Assembly (NCBI RefSeq): GCF_023243075.1
Contig: NZ_JALKFZ020000187.1
Span: 1-64,000, forward strand
Direction: 5' to 3'
Origin: Frankia sp. AiPa1
GTDB taxonomy: Bacteria; Actinomycetota; Actinomycetes; Frankiales; Frankiaceae
Length of the DNA stretch: 64,000 nucleotides
The notes under the pieces are model-generated. The model searched no databases. It saw only the letters and a list, made by a program, of their open reading frames with translations, and was not told the DNA's origin. This document shows, one piece after another, positions 35,253 through 43,402 of the stretch (its first letter is position 1; every line of letters begins with the position of its first letter). Position numbers and translations under genes: made by a program.

Positions 35253-36157
35253 CGCACGCAGCCGCCTCGCCGCCCGTCGCCGCGCCGTCCCCGGACGCAG
35301 CTTCGCCGATTCCGGGCCTGGCCCCGCGGCCCCCAGCGTCGCCGTCGCTCGCTCCGTCCTGGGGCCCGGCGCCGCGGCCCCCGACCGCAGCCTCTCCGTC
35401 CTCGGGCCCGGCCTCACCGCACCCGGTTGCGGCCTGTCCGTCCTCGCGGGACCCGGCCGTGCGGTGCCCGGCCTCGCCGGATCCTGGCGCAGCCTTCCCC
35501 GCACCGGACGCCGCCTCGCCGGCTTCAGGCGGCGCCTGGCCGGTCCCGCGCCAAGTCTCACCGAACCCGCCCGCCGCGAGCCCTCCGGCCTGGGACTCGC
35601 TGGCCATCGGCTCGCGGGAATCATTCGGCGTGCACATTCGCGCCGGACAGGCCGCCGCCGGGACGCCGGAAACACCGGCCGGTGTAGTGCACGGAGCGCC
35701 GGGCCGTGCGGCGGGCAGCCAGCCGGCGATCGGCCGCCGACGACGCGGCTGCCGAAGCCGGTACAGCAGGCACCGCCGCGGGGATGGACAGGCCGGGCTG
35801 GACGGGCAGGCGGAGCTGGACAGGCAGATCGGCCTGGATCGGCACGGTGCGCTGGGCCGGCACGGTGCGCTGAATCGGCACGGTGGGCTGGATCGGCACG
35901 GTGCGCTGGGCCGGCACGACAGGCTGGGCAGACGCGCCGGGCTGGGCCGACCCGGCACGCTGGGCAGGCACCGCGGGAATCGTCGACGGGAGATGCGTGG
36001 CGGAAATGACAACGCGGCCGCCGAACGCATTCCTGCCGGCTGTCAACGGAACGCGCGAACCGGTACCCGCCCCAGAATGGGACTCGTCCGGACGCTCGGG
36101 AACGGGGACCACGGGGACCACAATGCGAGGGCGACACGGCATGCCACTATGGTGCAC
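35253..36157. other. Low-complexity region with several overlapping open frames
   Basis: About 900 bases upstream of the binding-protein gene stay open in several frames on both strands. On the minus strand, a frame from 36157 to 35621 (VPIQRTVPAQ-type hexapeptides) and an overlapping Gly/Glu-rich frame that starts with MCTPNDSREP have the G/C-rich third positions expected of real genes here. Neither matches anything I recognise. They may encode a repetitive surface or linker protein, or nothing. Confidence 0.35.
35840..35929. repeat. 18-bp tandem repeat, five units
   Basis: Five consecutive 18-bp units based on CGGCACGGTGCGCTGGGC lie inside the low-complexity region. The first and fourth units are identical, and the others differ by a few bases. 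Confidence 0.85.
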
Positions 36158-36179
36158 ATACCGTCAGATAGGTACAACC

Positions 36180-36220
36180 GTGCAACCGGCTTTCGCCCCG
36201 GGTGCAACAAGGCGTTGCAC
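36180..36220. promoter_or_regulatory. Operator-like cluster of GTGCAAC half-sites
   Basis: GTGCAAC occurs at 36180-36186 and again exactly 22 bp later at 36202-36208. The inverted form GTTGCAC at 36214-36220 makes a perfect 7-bp palindrome with a 5-bp centre. The surrounding 36158-36542 stretch has no gene and is less GC-rich than its neighbours. Confidence 0.4.
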
Positions 36221-36542
36221 GCGCCTTTCACCTCGCCCGGTTGACACGGGTTTCCCGATAGTATCCCGAATGTATCGCACGGGTTTCCGTCCGCATACAT
36301 CCGACCGAATGCCATCATGGTTTCGAACCCGTACGGCCAATCTGCCCAAACGGGTCGCGGCCGGCCTCATGGCACGGTAGCGTCCGTACTGCCTCATCGC
36401 TTCATCGGGCGGCAGCCCAACCCGGGCTCCCCCCGGGGCGCCACGCGACCCGGACTCGCCGTCGGCGCGGCGGTCCGGGTGCGGAACGTTCGAGCGTGTC
36501 GCCGGTAAACACGGACGCCGGCCGCGTCCCTTCCGGATGCGC

Positions 36543-37721
36543 TCAGACCTTGTGGTCGATGGCGAAGCCGGCGGGGATGAGCAGGTCCTCAGGCGACAGT
36601 TCGTGCACCGAGGAGTGCCCGAGCCCGAGCAGCGTCTCGCTGACTCCCTGGCGGAGAATCTCCAGCACGTTGGTCACGCCGCGCTGGCCGCCGGCGGCCA
36701 TTCCCCACAGGTAGGCCCGGCCGACCATGACCGCGCGAGCCCCGAGCGCAAGCGCCTTGACGACATCACTGCCGCGGCGGATCCCGCCGTCGAGCACGAC
36801 CTCGATCTGGTCACCCACCGCGTCCACCACTCCGGGCAGGCAGCGGATCGAGGCGGGCGTCGAATCGACGTTGTTGCCGCCGTGGTTCGACACGGAGATC
36901 GCGCTCGCGCCGATGTCGACCGCCCGGCGGGCGTCATCCGGCCGGGTGACGCCCTTGATCATGAACGGGCCATCCCACTGCTCACGCAGCCAGGCGAGGT
37001 CCGCCCAGGTGGGCGGCGGGGTCCCCATCCACTGACCGTAGGCCCCGAAGAACGTCGGCGGGGTGGCCTCGCGCGGGCCCAGGTTCGGCACGCCGAGGTC
37101 GGGCAGCGAGCGGCTGCGCAGCCAGGTGGCAAGGTAGCCGGGCTTGATCACGACCTGCGGCGCGTAGCGGGCCATCGCCCTGAGGTCGAGCTTCTCGGGA
37201 ATGTACGGGCTGCCCCAGTCCCGGCGGGAGTCGAACACCCAGTCCAGGGTGATGATCAGGCCCTTGGCACCGGCGGCACGGGCCCGCTCGGCGCGGGCGA
37301 GGATCTCCTCGCGCGAGCCGAGCCAGTAGGACTGGAACAGCAGCTTGTCGATCTCCGTACCGACCTGCTCCACCGGCTTGGACGCGAACGCCGACAGGCC
37401 CATCGCCGTGCCCGCGCCGGCCGCCGCACGGGCCACCGCGACCTCGCCGTCGGGATGCACCGCCTGCACACCGGTCGGCGAGATGATCACCGGGAAGCTG
37501 ATGTCCTGACCCATCACGGTGGTGCTCAGGTCACGGGTCGCCGGCAGGTCGGCGATGTGCGGGCGAACCTTCAGCTCGGCGAACGCGGCGGTGTTGTCGT
37601 CCAGCGTCACCCCGGCCTCGGAACCGGCGACGAGCGCCAGGTAGACGCCCTTGGGCAGTCGCCTCTTGGCCCGCCGCTGCGCCTCGGCGACCGTTTCGAA
37701 CCAATCCTTCGTGCTGGCCAT
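36543..37721 (-). CDS. mftD: Mycofactocin biosynthesis FMN-dependent dehydrogenase MftD
   Basis: The 392-residue enzyme belongs to the FMN alpha-hydroxy-acid oxidase fold. It matches the mycofactocin MftD subgroup along its length: DWFETVAEAQRRAKRRLPKG, RDLSTTVMGQDISFPVIISP, PTGVQAVHPDGEVAVARAAA, ISVSNHGGNNVDSTPASIR, VLDGGIRRGSDVVKALALGA and GLGHSSVHELSPEDLL. MftD converts the product of MftC/MftE (a Val-Tyr-derived heterocycle) into the redox-active pre-mycofactocin. ATG 37721 is the family start. The gene lies 3.5 kb from mftC on the same strand, downstream of a tetR and an amidohydrolase gene. It has its own upstream palindrome shared with mftA. Confidence 0.9.
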   Translation of the reverse strand: MASTKDWFETVAEAQRRAKRRLPKGVYLALVAGSEAGVTLDDNTAAFAELKVRPHIADLPATRDLSTTVMGQDISFPVIISPTGVQAVHPDGEVAVARAAAGAGTAMGLSAFASKPVEQVGTEIDKLLFQSYWLGSREEILARAERARAAGAKGLIITLDWVFDSRRDWGSPYIPEKLDLRAMARYAPQVVIKPGYLATWLRSRSLPDLGVPNLGPREATPPTFFGAYGQWMGTPPPTWADLAWLREQWDGPFMIKGVTRPDDARRAVDIGASAISVSNHGGNNVDSTPASIRCLPGVVDAVGDQIEVVLDGGIRRGSDVVKALALGARAVMVGRAYLWGMAAGGQRGVTNVLEILRQGVSETLLGLGHSSVHELSPEDLLIPAGFAIDHKV

Positions 37722-37897
37722 CGCACTCCCGCCTCGTTCCGACCGACCCGCCGCGCGCACGCGCCCCGCATACGGACGTTCCGCGCCCGCCACGCCACGC
37801 GCCACGCGCCACGCGCCACGCGCCAGAGCGTCTGCTGCCGGGCGACCTGCTGCCCGGGTGAGGGCGCGCCTCACACCTCCACGGCGGCGTCATCCAA

Positions 37898-37917
37898 TTT
37901 GACACCGAGTGCCACTA
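37898..37917. promoter_or_regulatory. Palindromic operator upstream of mftD
   Basis: The plus strand reads TTTGACACCGAGTGCCACTA. The 15-bp core TGACAC-CGA-GTGCCA is an inverted repeat of the form TGRCAC-N3-GTGYCA. On the mftD (minus) strand a TATAGT -10-like box abuts it. A matching site lies upstream of mftA at 43116-43135. Confidence 0.6.
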
Positions 37918-38186
37918 TAGCGGCGGGCCCCGTTCGACGCATCACCAGGCAAAGCCACCAGACCGTCCCCGACCCCACAGCCCCTTTGCCGGGTCACGGA
38001 TGGGGCCGCGCCAGCGCCACAATGGGCACTTCGCCCCGTTTTGCGCCCACAGAAGACTCAGCCCGGCCTCCTTCCACCGTCCCGCCATCCCGCCGGCCCG
38101 CCATCCCGCTCGCCCATCTGGCCATCTGGCCAGACAGAGAACTCCCGCAGCCAGAGGTCACCCTCGGCGACGGCACCTGGTGCGGT

Positions 38187-38293
38187 CAAGATCCAAACAG
38201 GTCGCGGTGGGGGCATTCGTGTCCGATTTGCCCCCCACAACGACCTACTTAGGCGGATCTTGCCCGGCGGAAAACCGCACGGCGTGACGATCA
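38187..38293 (-). repeat. Palindromic intergenic repeat, copy 2 (inverted)
   Basis: In reverse complement this matches 10548-10653 over about 100 bp. It includes AAGATCC/GGATCTT flanks, AAACAGGTC/GACCT arms, GTGGGGG/CCCCCAC inner arms and the CAAATCGGACA core. One outer arm is degraded here (CTACTTAGG instead of CTGTTTGG). The 37722-38569 gap otherwise holds only the mftD operator and a hairpin. Confidence 0.8.
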
Positions 38294-38443
38294 TGGGAAT
38301 TGGGTGGGGGTGTCCGGTCGAAAGTGCCGACCGGGACGGTCCCGCGATCGGTGGTCCTGCTATGGGGGCTATAGAGAGGCTTGGCCCGATTCACGACCGC
38401 GACAGCGCTGCGGCTGCCCCGCCGTCCCGCGACCGGACCACAG

Positions 38444-38485
38444 ACGAGGACGGGGTGAGCCCGGTGGGACCCACCCCGTCCTCGT
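38444..38485. terminator. Strong hairpin downstream of the amidohydrolase gene
   Basis: Perfect 14-bp arms ACGAGGACGGGGTG (38444-38457) and CACCCCGTCCTCGT (38472-38485) enclose a 14-nt loop. It lies about 85 bases past the amidohydrolase stop on the minus strand. Confidence 0.65.
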
Positions 38486-38569
38486 GACGTGCGGTCGAAC
38501 TCGGCCGCGAAGGGCCGAGCCAGTCAGGGCCGAGACCAGTCAGGCCGAAACCCGGTCAGGCCGAGACGG

Positions 38570-39814
38570 TCAGACGGTGGCGGGGACGGGGAGGGCCTTC
38601 TCCTTCGGGTCGATGCCCATGATCCGGGCGAGGTTGCCGCCCATGACCTTGCCCTGGTCCTCGAAGGAGAGGGACTCGATCTCGTCGATGAAGGTCACCG
38701 GGTCGAACAGGCCCTCGGGGTGCGGGTAGTCCGAGCCGAACACCACGTTGTCCGCGCCGAGCACGTCGACCAGGCCGGTGACGTCCTCCTCGTGGAAGGG
38801 GTGGACGAGAATGTTGCGCTTCCAGGCGACCATCGGGTCCTCGTCGAAGATGCTCGGGTCCCGGGAATAGAGCTTCGTCAGCTGGCCGACCAGCGGACGG
38901 ACCCAGGAGCTGCCGTTCTCGACCGGCATGATGCGGATGCCCGGGAACCGGGTGGCCAGGCCGTGCCCGATGATCGAGGCGACGCAGTCCTTGATGGACC
39001 GGTACTCCCCGGACACGATGTGATGGAACGCCGAGCGCTTCGACTGGAACGGCAGGAACTCGCTGCTCGAGCCCTCCCAGTCGTTGAGGTAACGCTGGTA
39101 GCCGTCGTCGGAGGCGTGCATGCCGACGACGACTCCGGCCTCCTCCACCCGCTTCCAGAACGGGTCGAACTCCGGCAGCGCGAACGAGCGGCGCGACCCG
39201 TTCAGGGTCGGCACCGGCGCCGGGCGGATCAGGATGGCGCGGGCGCCGCGCTCGATGACGTAGTCGAGTTCGCGCAGCGCCGCGTCGAGAATCGGCAGGG
39301 TGATGACCGGGGTGGGAAAGATCCGGTCCTCGAAGTTGTAGGTCCAGTGCTCGTGCATCCACTGGTTGAGCGCGTGGATGACGACGACGGTCGACTCCGC
39401 GTCGTCGGCCAGGCGCTCCTCGAGCAGGCTCGCGAGGGTCGGCCACATCATCGCGCGGTCGATGCTGAGCTCGTTCATCAGCGCGAGCCGGTCAGCCGGG
39501 TTGAAGAACGCCGGGATGGACGGGATGTACCTCGGCGGCGGGGCGGCCTCGATGTCGCCCGGCTTCGTCTTCGACGACGGGTTCTTCAGCCGGAACTCGA
39601 TCTCCTGGGCGCCGGGCGGCGCCACGACGTTGAACGTCGGGTTCGGAATGTAATCGCTGATGACGTTCCGCAGGGCAATCTTGGTGCGCTTACCCACCTG
39701 GACGTACTTCACCAGCCCGGCGTGGCTCTCCGGCAGGTACTTGGTGAAGGCATCGGTCGTCTCGTACATGTGATTGTCCGCGTCGAAGACGGGAAAATCG
39801 AGGACTCGGGACAT
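38570..39814 (-). CDS. Amidohydrolase-family metal-dependent hydrolase
   Basis: The 414-residue protein belongs to the amidohydrolase (ACMSD/LigY-like) family. It begins MSRVLDFPVFDADNHMYE, where the usual metal-binding HxH appears as DNH. It later shows VVVGMHASDD, RIMPVENGSSWVRPL, a strand with ILVHPFHEED and the C-terminal metal Asp in VVFGSDYPHPEG. Such enzymes decarboxylate or hydrolyse carboxylated substrates. An AGGAGAG ribosome site precedes ATG 39814. Its place between mftD and the TetR gene suggests it belongs to the mycofactocin-associated metabolism, which is an inference. Confidence 0.85.
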   Translation of the reverse strand: MSRVLDFPVFDADNHMYETTDAFTKYLPESHAGLVKYVQVGKRTKIALRNVISDYIPNPTFNVVAPPGAQEIEFRLKNPSSKTKPGDIEAAPPPRYIPSIPAFFNPADRLALMNELSIDRAMMWPTLASLLEERLADDAESTVVVIHALNQWMHEHWTYNFEDRIFPTPVITLPILDAALRELDYVIERGARAILIRPAPVPTLNGSRRSFALPEFDPFWKRVEEAGVVVGMHASDDGYQRYLNDWEGSSSEFLPFQSKRSAFHHIVSGEYRSIKDCVASIIGHGLATRFPGIRIMPVENGSSWVRPLVGQLTKLYSRDPSIFDEDPMVAWKRNILVHPFHEEDVTGLVDVLGADNVVFGSDYPHPEGLFDPVTFIDEIESLSFEDQGKVMGGNLARIMGIDPKEKALPVPATV

Positions 39815-40118
39815 CTTCTCTCCTGGTGCGTGATTCCTGTCGGGCAATTTCGGGTACGCGCTTACTCGCGCATGCTTCTGGCCCATGGTTCGTGCCGCGC
39901 GGCCTTCGCCACGCGGCTTCCGGGGCGATTCCGGGGATCACGAGAGCCGGACGCGGTGGACGGAGGCGGCGCCCCGGGCGCTCGTCGGTGCGCGGGCGAC
40001 GCCGGGCAGGGGCCGGCCGGGTTGGTCACGGTGCGTGAGCCAGGCGCCGCGGCCACGGCCGGCCAGGCAGACTGAGGAACACCGGGGTCAGCCCGGGCAC
40101 GGACGCCGACTCCGGGTG

Positions 40119-40131
40119 GGTACCTGGTACC
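40119..40131. promoter_or_regulatory. GGTACC-T-GGTACC palindrome before the TetR gene
   Basis: Two GGTACC hexamers flank a single T, 33 bases before the GTG start of the TetR gene. This is a possible autoregulatory operator. The rest of the 39815-40163 gap between the divergent amidohydrolase and tetR genes shows nothing else. Confidence 0.35.
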
Positions 40132-40163
40132 GGCGCCGGGCGGCGCGCGAAGGAGACCGAGAC

Positions 40164-40889
40164 GTGGGACGGCCGAAGCTGCCGCTCGTGGATCGCCGGG
40201 AGGCGATCAGCAAGGCACTCGACATCATCGACCGGGACGGTCTTGACGCACTCAGCCTCCGCCGGCTCGGTACCGAACTCGGCGTCAGCGGTGCCGCCCT
40301 CTACCATCATTTCACCGACAAGAACGAGATCCTGCGCGGCGTCGTCGGGGTCGTGCTCGCGAAAGCCGTGATGCCCCCGGACGCCGACGGCACCTGGGAC
40401 GAGATCATCATCGCGTCGACGACGCGTTTCCGCCGCGTGCTCCTGTCCCATCCCAACGCGGCGCCGCTGCTCGTTCCCGGCAGCCTGCCGACCCGTGCCG
40501 TGAGCGACACGGCCCGCGAGTTCGTGGCCGCGAAGATGCTGGCGGACGGGGTGCCCGAGGAGTTCTGGTTCCCGATCATCGACAGCGCCGAGATGCTCGC
40601 TCTCGGCTCCGCGATGACGAACCCGCGGCTCCTGCCGCCGAACACCCAGCCGGACCCGGCCGATCCCGACCCCGACAGTCCCGCCCGCAGCCCCACCGGC
40701 TCCGGCCTCGGCCCCACGCGGATCAACTCCGCCGACACCGACACCGACACCGATCGTGCCAGTGAGCTGGAACGGATCATCGCGGCTGCCGACGTCGCCG
40801 CCAACCGCGTCTTCGAGCTCGAGCTCACGGCGCTGATGCGGGGCTGGAAGGCGCTCATCCACGAGGCACCCGCCGCCAACGGCGGGTGA
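40164..40889 (+). CDS. TetR-family transcriptional regulator (candidate mycofactocin regulator)
   Basis: A regulator of about 241 residues. The N-terminal TetR helix-turn-helix is clear: REAISKALDIIDRDGLDALS, then LRRLGTELGVSGAALYHHFT. The rest is a TetR C-terminal ligand domain ending LELTALMRGWKALIHE, with a Pro/Asp/Thr-rich insert (about 155-205) of short repeats. GTG 40164 is preceded by AAGGAG. It is divergent from the amidohydrolase gene and sits between mftABC and mftD. Known mycofactocin clusters carry a TetR regulator, MftR, so this is a natural candidate, though it is not directly upstream of mftA. Confidence 0.85.
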   Translation: MGRPKLPLVDRREAISKALDIIDRDGLDALSLRRLGTELGVSGAALYHHFTDKNEILRGVVGVVLAKAVMPPDADGTWDEIIIASTTRFRRVLLSHPNAAPLLVPGSLPTRAVSDTAREFVAAKMLADGVPEEFWFPIIDSAEMLALGSAMTNPRLLPPNTQPDPADPDPDSPARSPTGSGLGPTRINSADTDTDTDRASELERIIAAADVAANRVFELELTALMRGWKALIHEAPAANGG

Positions 40890-41126
40890 CGACGAGCACC
40901 CGACGCCCAGCCCGTGGCGACCGTCCATCGCCGCCTCCTTCCGCCTGCCCACTCCCCTCTTCGGACCATACCTCCCGGCCTGAACATTGTTAAGTTTTAT
41001 TCTCGATCATGCTCCGCCGACCTTCCGCTCCGGCGACGACGACGGTGTCGGGCCCGCGCCTACCCGGCCAGGCTGTGGCGGGAAGCCGTCCCAATGCCCC
41101 AAGCCGCCCCGCGCCGCCCTGCGGAC

Positions 41127-41173
41127 GGGGCGGCGGGGGGCGGCGGGGGGCGGCGGGGGGCGGCGGGGCGGGG
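41127..41173. repeat. G-rich (GGGGCGGC) tandem tract
   Basis: About 47 bases of repeated GGGGGGCGGC-type 10-mers lie between the convergent tetR and mftC genes. The tract has at least four G runs of four or more and could form a G-quadruplex or stall polymerase. Confidence 0.7.
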
Positions 41174-41182
41174 CTTGAGCCC

Positions 41183-42457
41183 TCAGGCGCGGACGGCGAC
41201 GGCGACGGTCGGCGTCGGGTCGAACCCGGCGAGGGGGTCCTCCTGGCAGGCGCTGACCGGGGGAAGCGCGGGCGACAGCGTGCTCGGGGCCCGCCCGATC
41301 GTCACCGGCACCGGCCCGCCGTGCGTGCGCCGCGCCGCCGGGCCGGTCGGGGCCGGCCGGGAATGGTCGGCCGACGGGCGCGGCGGGGCGACCTCGCCGC
41401 GGGCCAGCAGCGCGTCCACCCCGTGGCCCTGGACGCACTCGGGGTCCGGGCCGTCCAGTGGCAGGCCGGTGAAGAACTTCGCCGCCATGCACCCGCCGCG
41501 GCAGGAGTCGTAGTGCCCGCAGGACGCGCACGCCCCGCCGGTCTGCGGCTCGCGCATCGCCGCGAACAGGTCGGACTCGCGCCACACGCGGGTGAAGCCG
41601 CCGGTGTCGCGCACGTTGCCGGCGAGGAACTCGTCGTGGATCGCGAACGGGCAGGCGTAGACGTCCCCGACCGGGTCGATCAGGCAGACCACCCGGCCGG
41701 CGCCGCACAGGTTCAGTCCGGGCAGGGCCTGGCCGTAGGCGGACAGGTGGAAGAAGGAGTCGCCGGTCAGCACGTTCTCGCCGGCGGCGACGAGCCAGTC
41801 GTAGAGCTCGCGCTGCTGGGCGGCACTGGGGTGCAGCTCGTCCCAGGTGTCGGCGCCGCGCCCGGACGGGCGCAGCCGGGTCAGGCGCAGCTGGGCATCG
41901 TAGCGCTTCGCGATCGCCTGAAAGCCGTCGAGCTGGGAGACGTTGTGCCGGGTGACGACGACCGACAGCTTGAACCCACGGAAACCGGCCGCGGCCAGGT
42001 TCTCCATCGCGCGGATCGCGGTGTCGTACGACCCCTGTCCGCGCACGGAGTCGTTGACCTCGGCGGTCGCGCCGTCGAGGGAGATCTGCACGTCGACGTA
42101 GTCGCTGGCCGCCAGCCGGGCGGCGATCTCCGCGGTGATGCGCACCCCGTTGGTCGAGAACTTCACCCCGACGTGATGGGCGGTCGCGTAGTCGACCAGC
42201 TCCCAGAAGTCGGCGCGCACCGTCGGCTCACCACCGCCGATGTTGACGTAGAACACCTGCAGTCGTTCGAGCTCGTCGATGACGGCCTTGCACTCGTCGG
42301 TCGTGAGCTCACGCGGGTCACGCCGCCCGGAGCTCGACAGACAGTGCCGGCACGCCAGGTTGCAGGCGTAGGTCAGTTCCCAGGTCAGGCAGATCGGCGC
42401 GGCCAGCCCGCGGGCGAAGTGGTCGATCAGACGTGCCGGCGCGGCGGTGGTGGTCAC
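41183..42457 (-). CDS. mftC: Mycofactocin radical SAM maturase MftC
   Basis: The 424-residue radical SAM/SPASM enzyme carries the [4Fe-4S] motif CNLACRHC (Cx3Cx2C) near residue 31. GGGEPTVR, STNGVRI, QISLDGATAEVNDSVRG and a SPASM region follow (CxxxCxxC-type cysteines in GACASCGHYDSCRGGCMAAK). MftC oxidatively decarboxylates the C-terminal Tyr of MftA and then cross-links it to Val. GTG 42457 overlaps the mftB stop by 4 nt and has a GGGGAG site. The C-terminus (about 370-424) is a Pro/Ala-rich extension beyond the SPASM region. Confidence 0.93.
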   Translation of the reverse strand: MTTTAAPARLIDHFARGLAAPICLTWELTYACNLACRHCLSSSGRRDPRELTTDECKAVIDELERLQVFYVNIGGGEPTVRADFWELVDYATAHHVGVKFSTNGVRITAEIAARLAASDYVDVQISLDGATAEVNDSVRGQGSYDTAIRAMENLAAAGFRGFKLSVVVTRHNVSQLDGFQAIAKRYDAQLRLTRLRPSGRGADTWDELHPSAAQQRELYDWLVAAGENVLTGDSFFHLSAYGQALPGLNLCGAGRVVCLIDPVGDVYACPFAIHDEFLAGNVRDTGGFTRVWRESDLFAAMREPQTGGACASCGHYDSCRGGCMAAKFFTGLPLDGPDPECVQGHGVDALLARGEVAPPRPSADHSRPAPTGPAARRTHGGPVPVTIGRAPSTLSPALPPVSACQEDPLAGFDPTPTVAVAVRA

Positions 42458-42849
42458 TGCGGGCTCCCCTCAACGAGCATCTGGGACGCGGCGAGGGTCG
42501 CCAACGCCGGCTGGTAACGGCCGAGGTCCGCGGGGGCCAGCCCCGTCGCGGCCGCCGCGGCCCGCGCGGACTCGTGCTCGGGCAGCGCCTCGACCAGCGC
42601 CAACAGCCCCGGCTCCTTGAGGAACGACAGCCGCCGGGTGCCAAAGTGGTACAGCAGCGCACCGAACGATTCGGGCCGCACCGACACCCGCGGATGCAGC
42701 CGCCACGGACGGTCCAGATCAAACTCGCCGCCACCTGCCCGGCCGGGGGCCGCCGAGGACGACAAGTCCGCCGAGGACGACAAGTCCGCCGAGGACGCCG
42801 AGGCCGCGCCCGCCGCCGCACCAGCGCCGCCGGCCACGCTGCCGGGCAC
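42454..42849 (-). CDS. mftB: Mycofactocin peptide chaperone MftB
   Basis: The C-terminal 95 residues match MftB, the RRE-type chaperone that presents MftA to MftC: RPWRLHPRVSVRPESFGALL, YHFGTRRLSFLKEP and LATLAASQMLVEG. The start is uncertain. No good start lies next to WRLHP, and GTG 42849 gives about 131 residues with an N-terminal tail containing SSADLSSSADLS, encoded by an 18-bp tandem repeat near 42760-42800. GTG 42837 is an alternative. The stop overlaps the mftC start. Confidence 0.85.
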   Translation of the reverse strand: MPGSVAGGAGAAAGAASASSADLSSSADLSSSAAPGRAGGGEFDLDRPWRLHPRVSVRPESFGALLYHFGTRRLSFLKEPGLLALVEALPEHESARAAAAATGLAPADLGRYQPALATLAASQMLVEGSPQ

Positions 42850-42908
42850 GGTCGGATGGGCGGACGCGGCCGGACCGGCGGATCCAGCCGAGGTGTCTGG
42901 ATCGGCGC

Positions 42909-43028
42909 TCAGTAGACGCCGCACATGCCGTCGATGGAGACCTCTTCGACGAGGAGGTCCGCCACAACCGGCGCCTCCACGTCGGCCGCCTCGACCGGCT
43001 GGTCGATCTGAACCGCGGTCGGTTCCAT
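42909..43028 (-). CDS. mftA: Mycofactocin precursor peptide MftA
   Basis: A 39-residue peptide gene. The C-terminus is VEEVSIDGMCGVY, the hallmark IDGMCGVY of mycofactocin precursors. Its last two residues, Val and Tyr, become the cofactor. The leader MEPTAVQIDQPVEAADVEAP is acidic, as in relatives. A GGGGAG ribosome site lies just before ATG 43028. It heads the mftA-mftB-mftC operon, and a palindromic operator lies about 90 bases upstream. Confidence 0.95.
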   Translation of the reverse strand: MEPTAVQIDQPVEAADVEAPVVADLLVEEVSIDGMCGVY

Positions 43029-43115
43029 GCATTCTCCCCTGGGCCGCTCGACGATCCTGGACCGCACGATGCTGGTCCGGGCGGGACCAGCATCGATCCC
43101 ACTGGGGGAGCAGTG

Positions 43116-43135
43116 TAGTGGCACCGAGTGTCAAA
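43116..43135. promoter_or_regulatory. Palindromic operator upstream of mftA
   Basis: The plus strand reads TAGTGGCACCGAGTGTCAAA, with core TGGCAC-CGA-GTGTCA. Its reverse complement differs from the mftD site only in the three central bases. A TACACT -10-like box follows directly on the mftA strand, so a bound repressor would overlap the promoter. The rest of the 43029-43402 gap shows no other gene. Confidence 0.6.
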
Positions 43136-43402
43136 GAAAAGTGTTTGCGCCAGGTCGACCGCGCCTAGGCACCCGACCGCCGAGACACCACAATGGCCGA
43201 GACAGCGAAGCGGCCCTCGGCGACCCCGTCCAGGCACCTGCCCGGCAGACGCCAGCGCCCGTCCCAGCGCCCGTCCCAGCGCCTGCCACCGCGCCTCGAC
43301 CCGTCCCGCGGCTGGCTGGGCAGGCGATAGTACTGACCAGCCGAACGTGCCGAGAACGCCGTCACGACCGGCTCCCGACCGTGCCGAAGAGAGGACCGCC
43401 GA

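Noticed and set aside
35253..36137. N-terminal extension of the binding lipoprotein by about 300 residues
   Set aside because: The extension would precede a signal peptide, is Arg/Pro low-complexity, and the paralogue at 43403 lacks it.
36241..36264. TTGACA ... TAGTAT as a promoter
   Set aside because: The hexamers are 12 bp apart, and no gene starts downstream on the plus strand.
43129..43134. TTGACA at the mftA operator as a -35 box
   Set aside because: The nearest -10-like box (TACACT) is only 11 bp away, too close for a promoter pair, so I treat the sequence as part of the palindromic operator.
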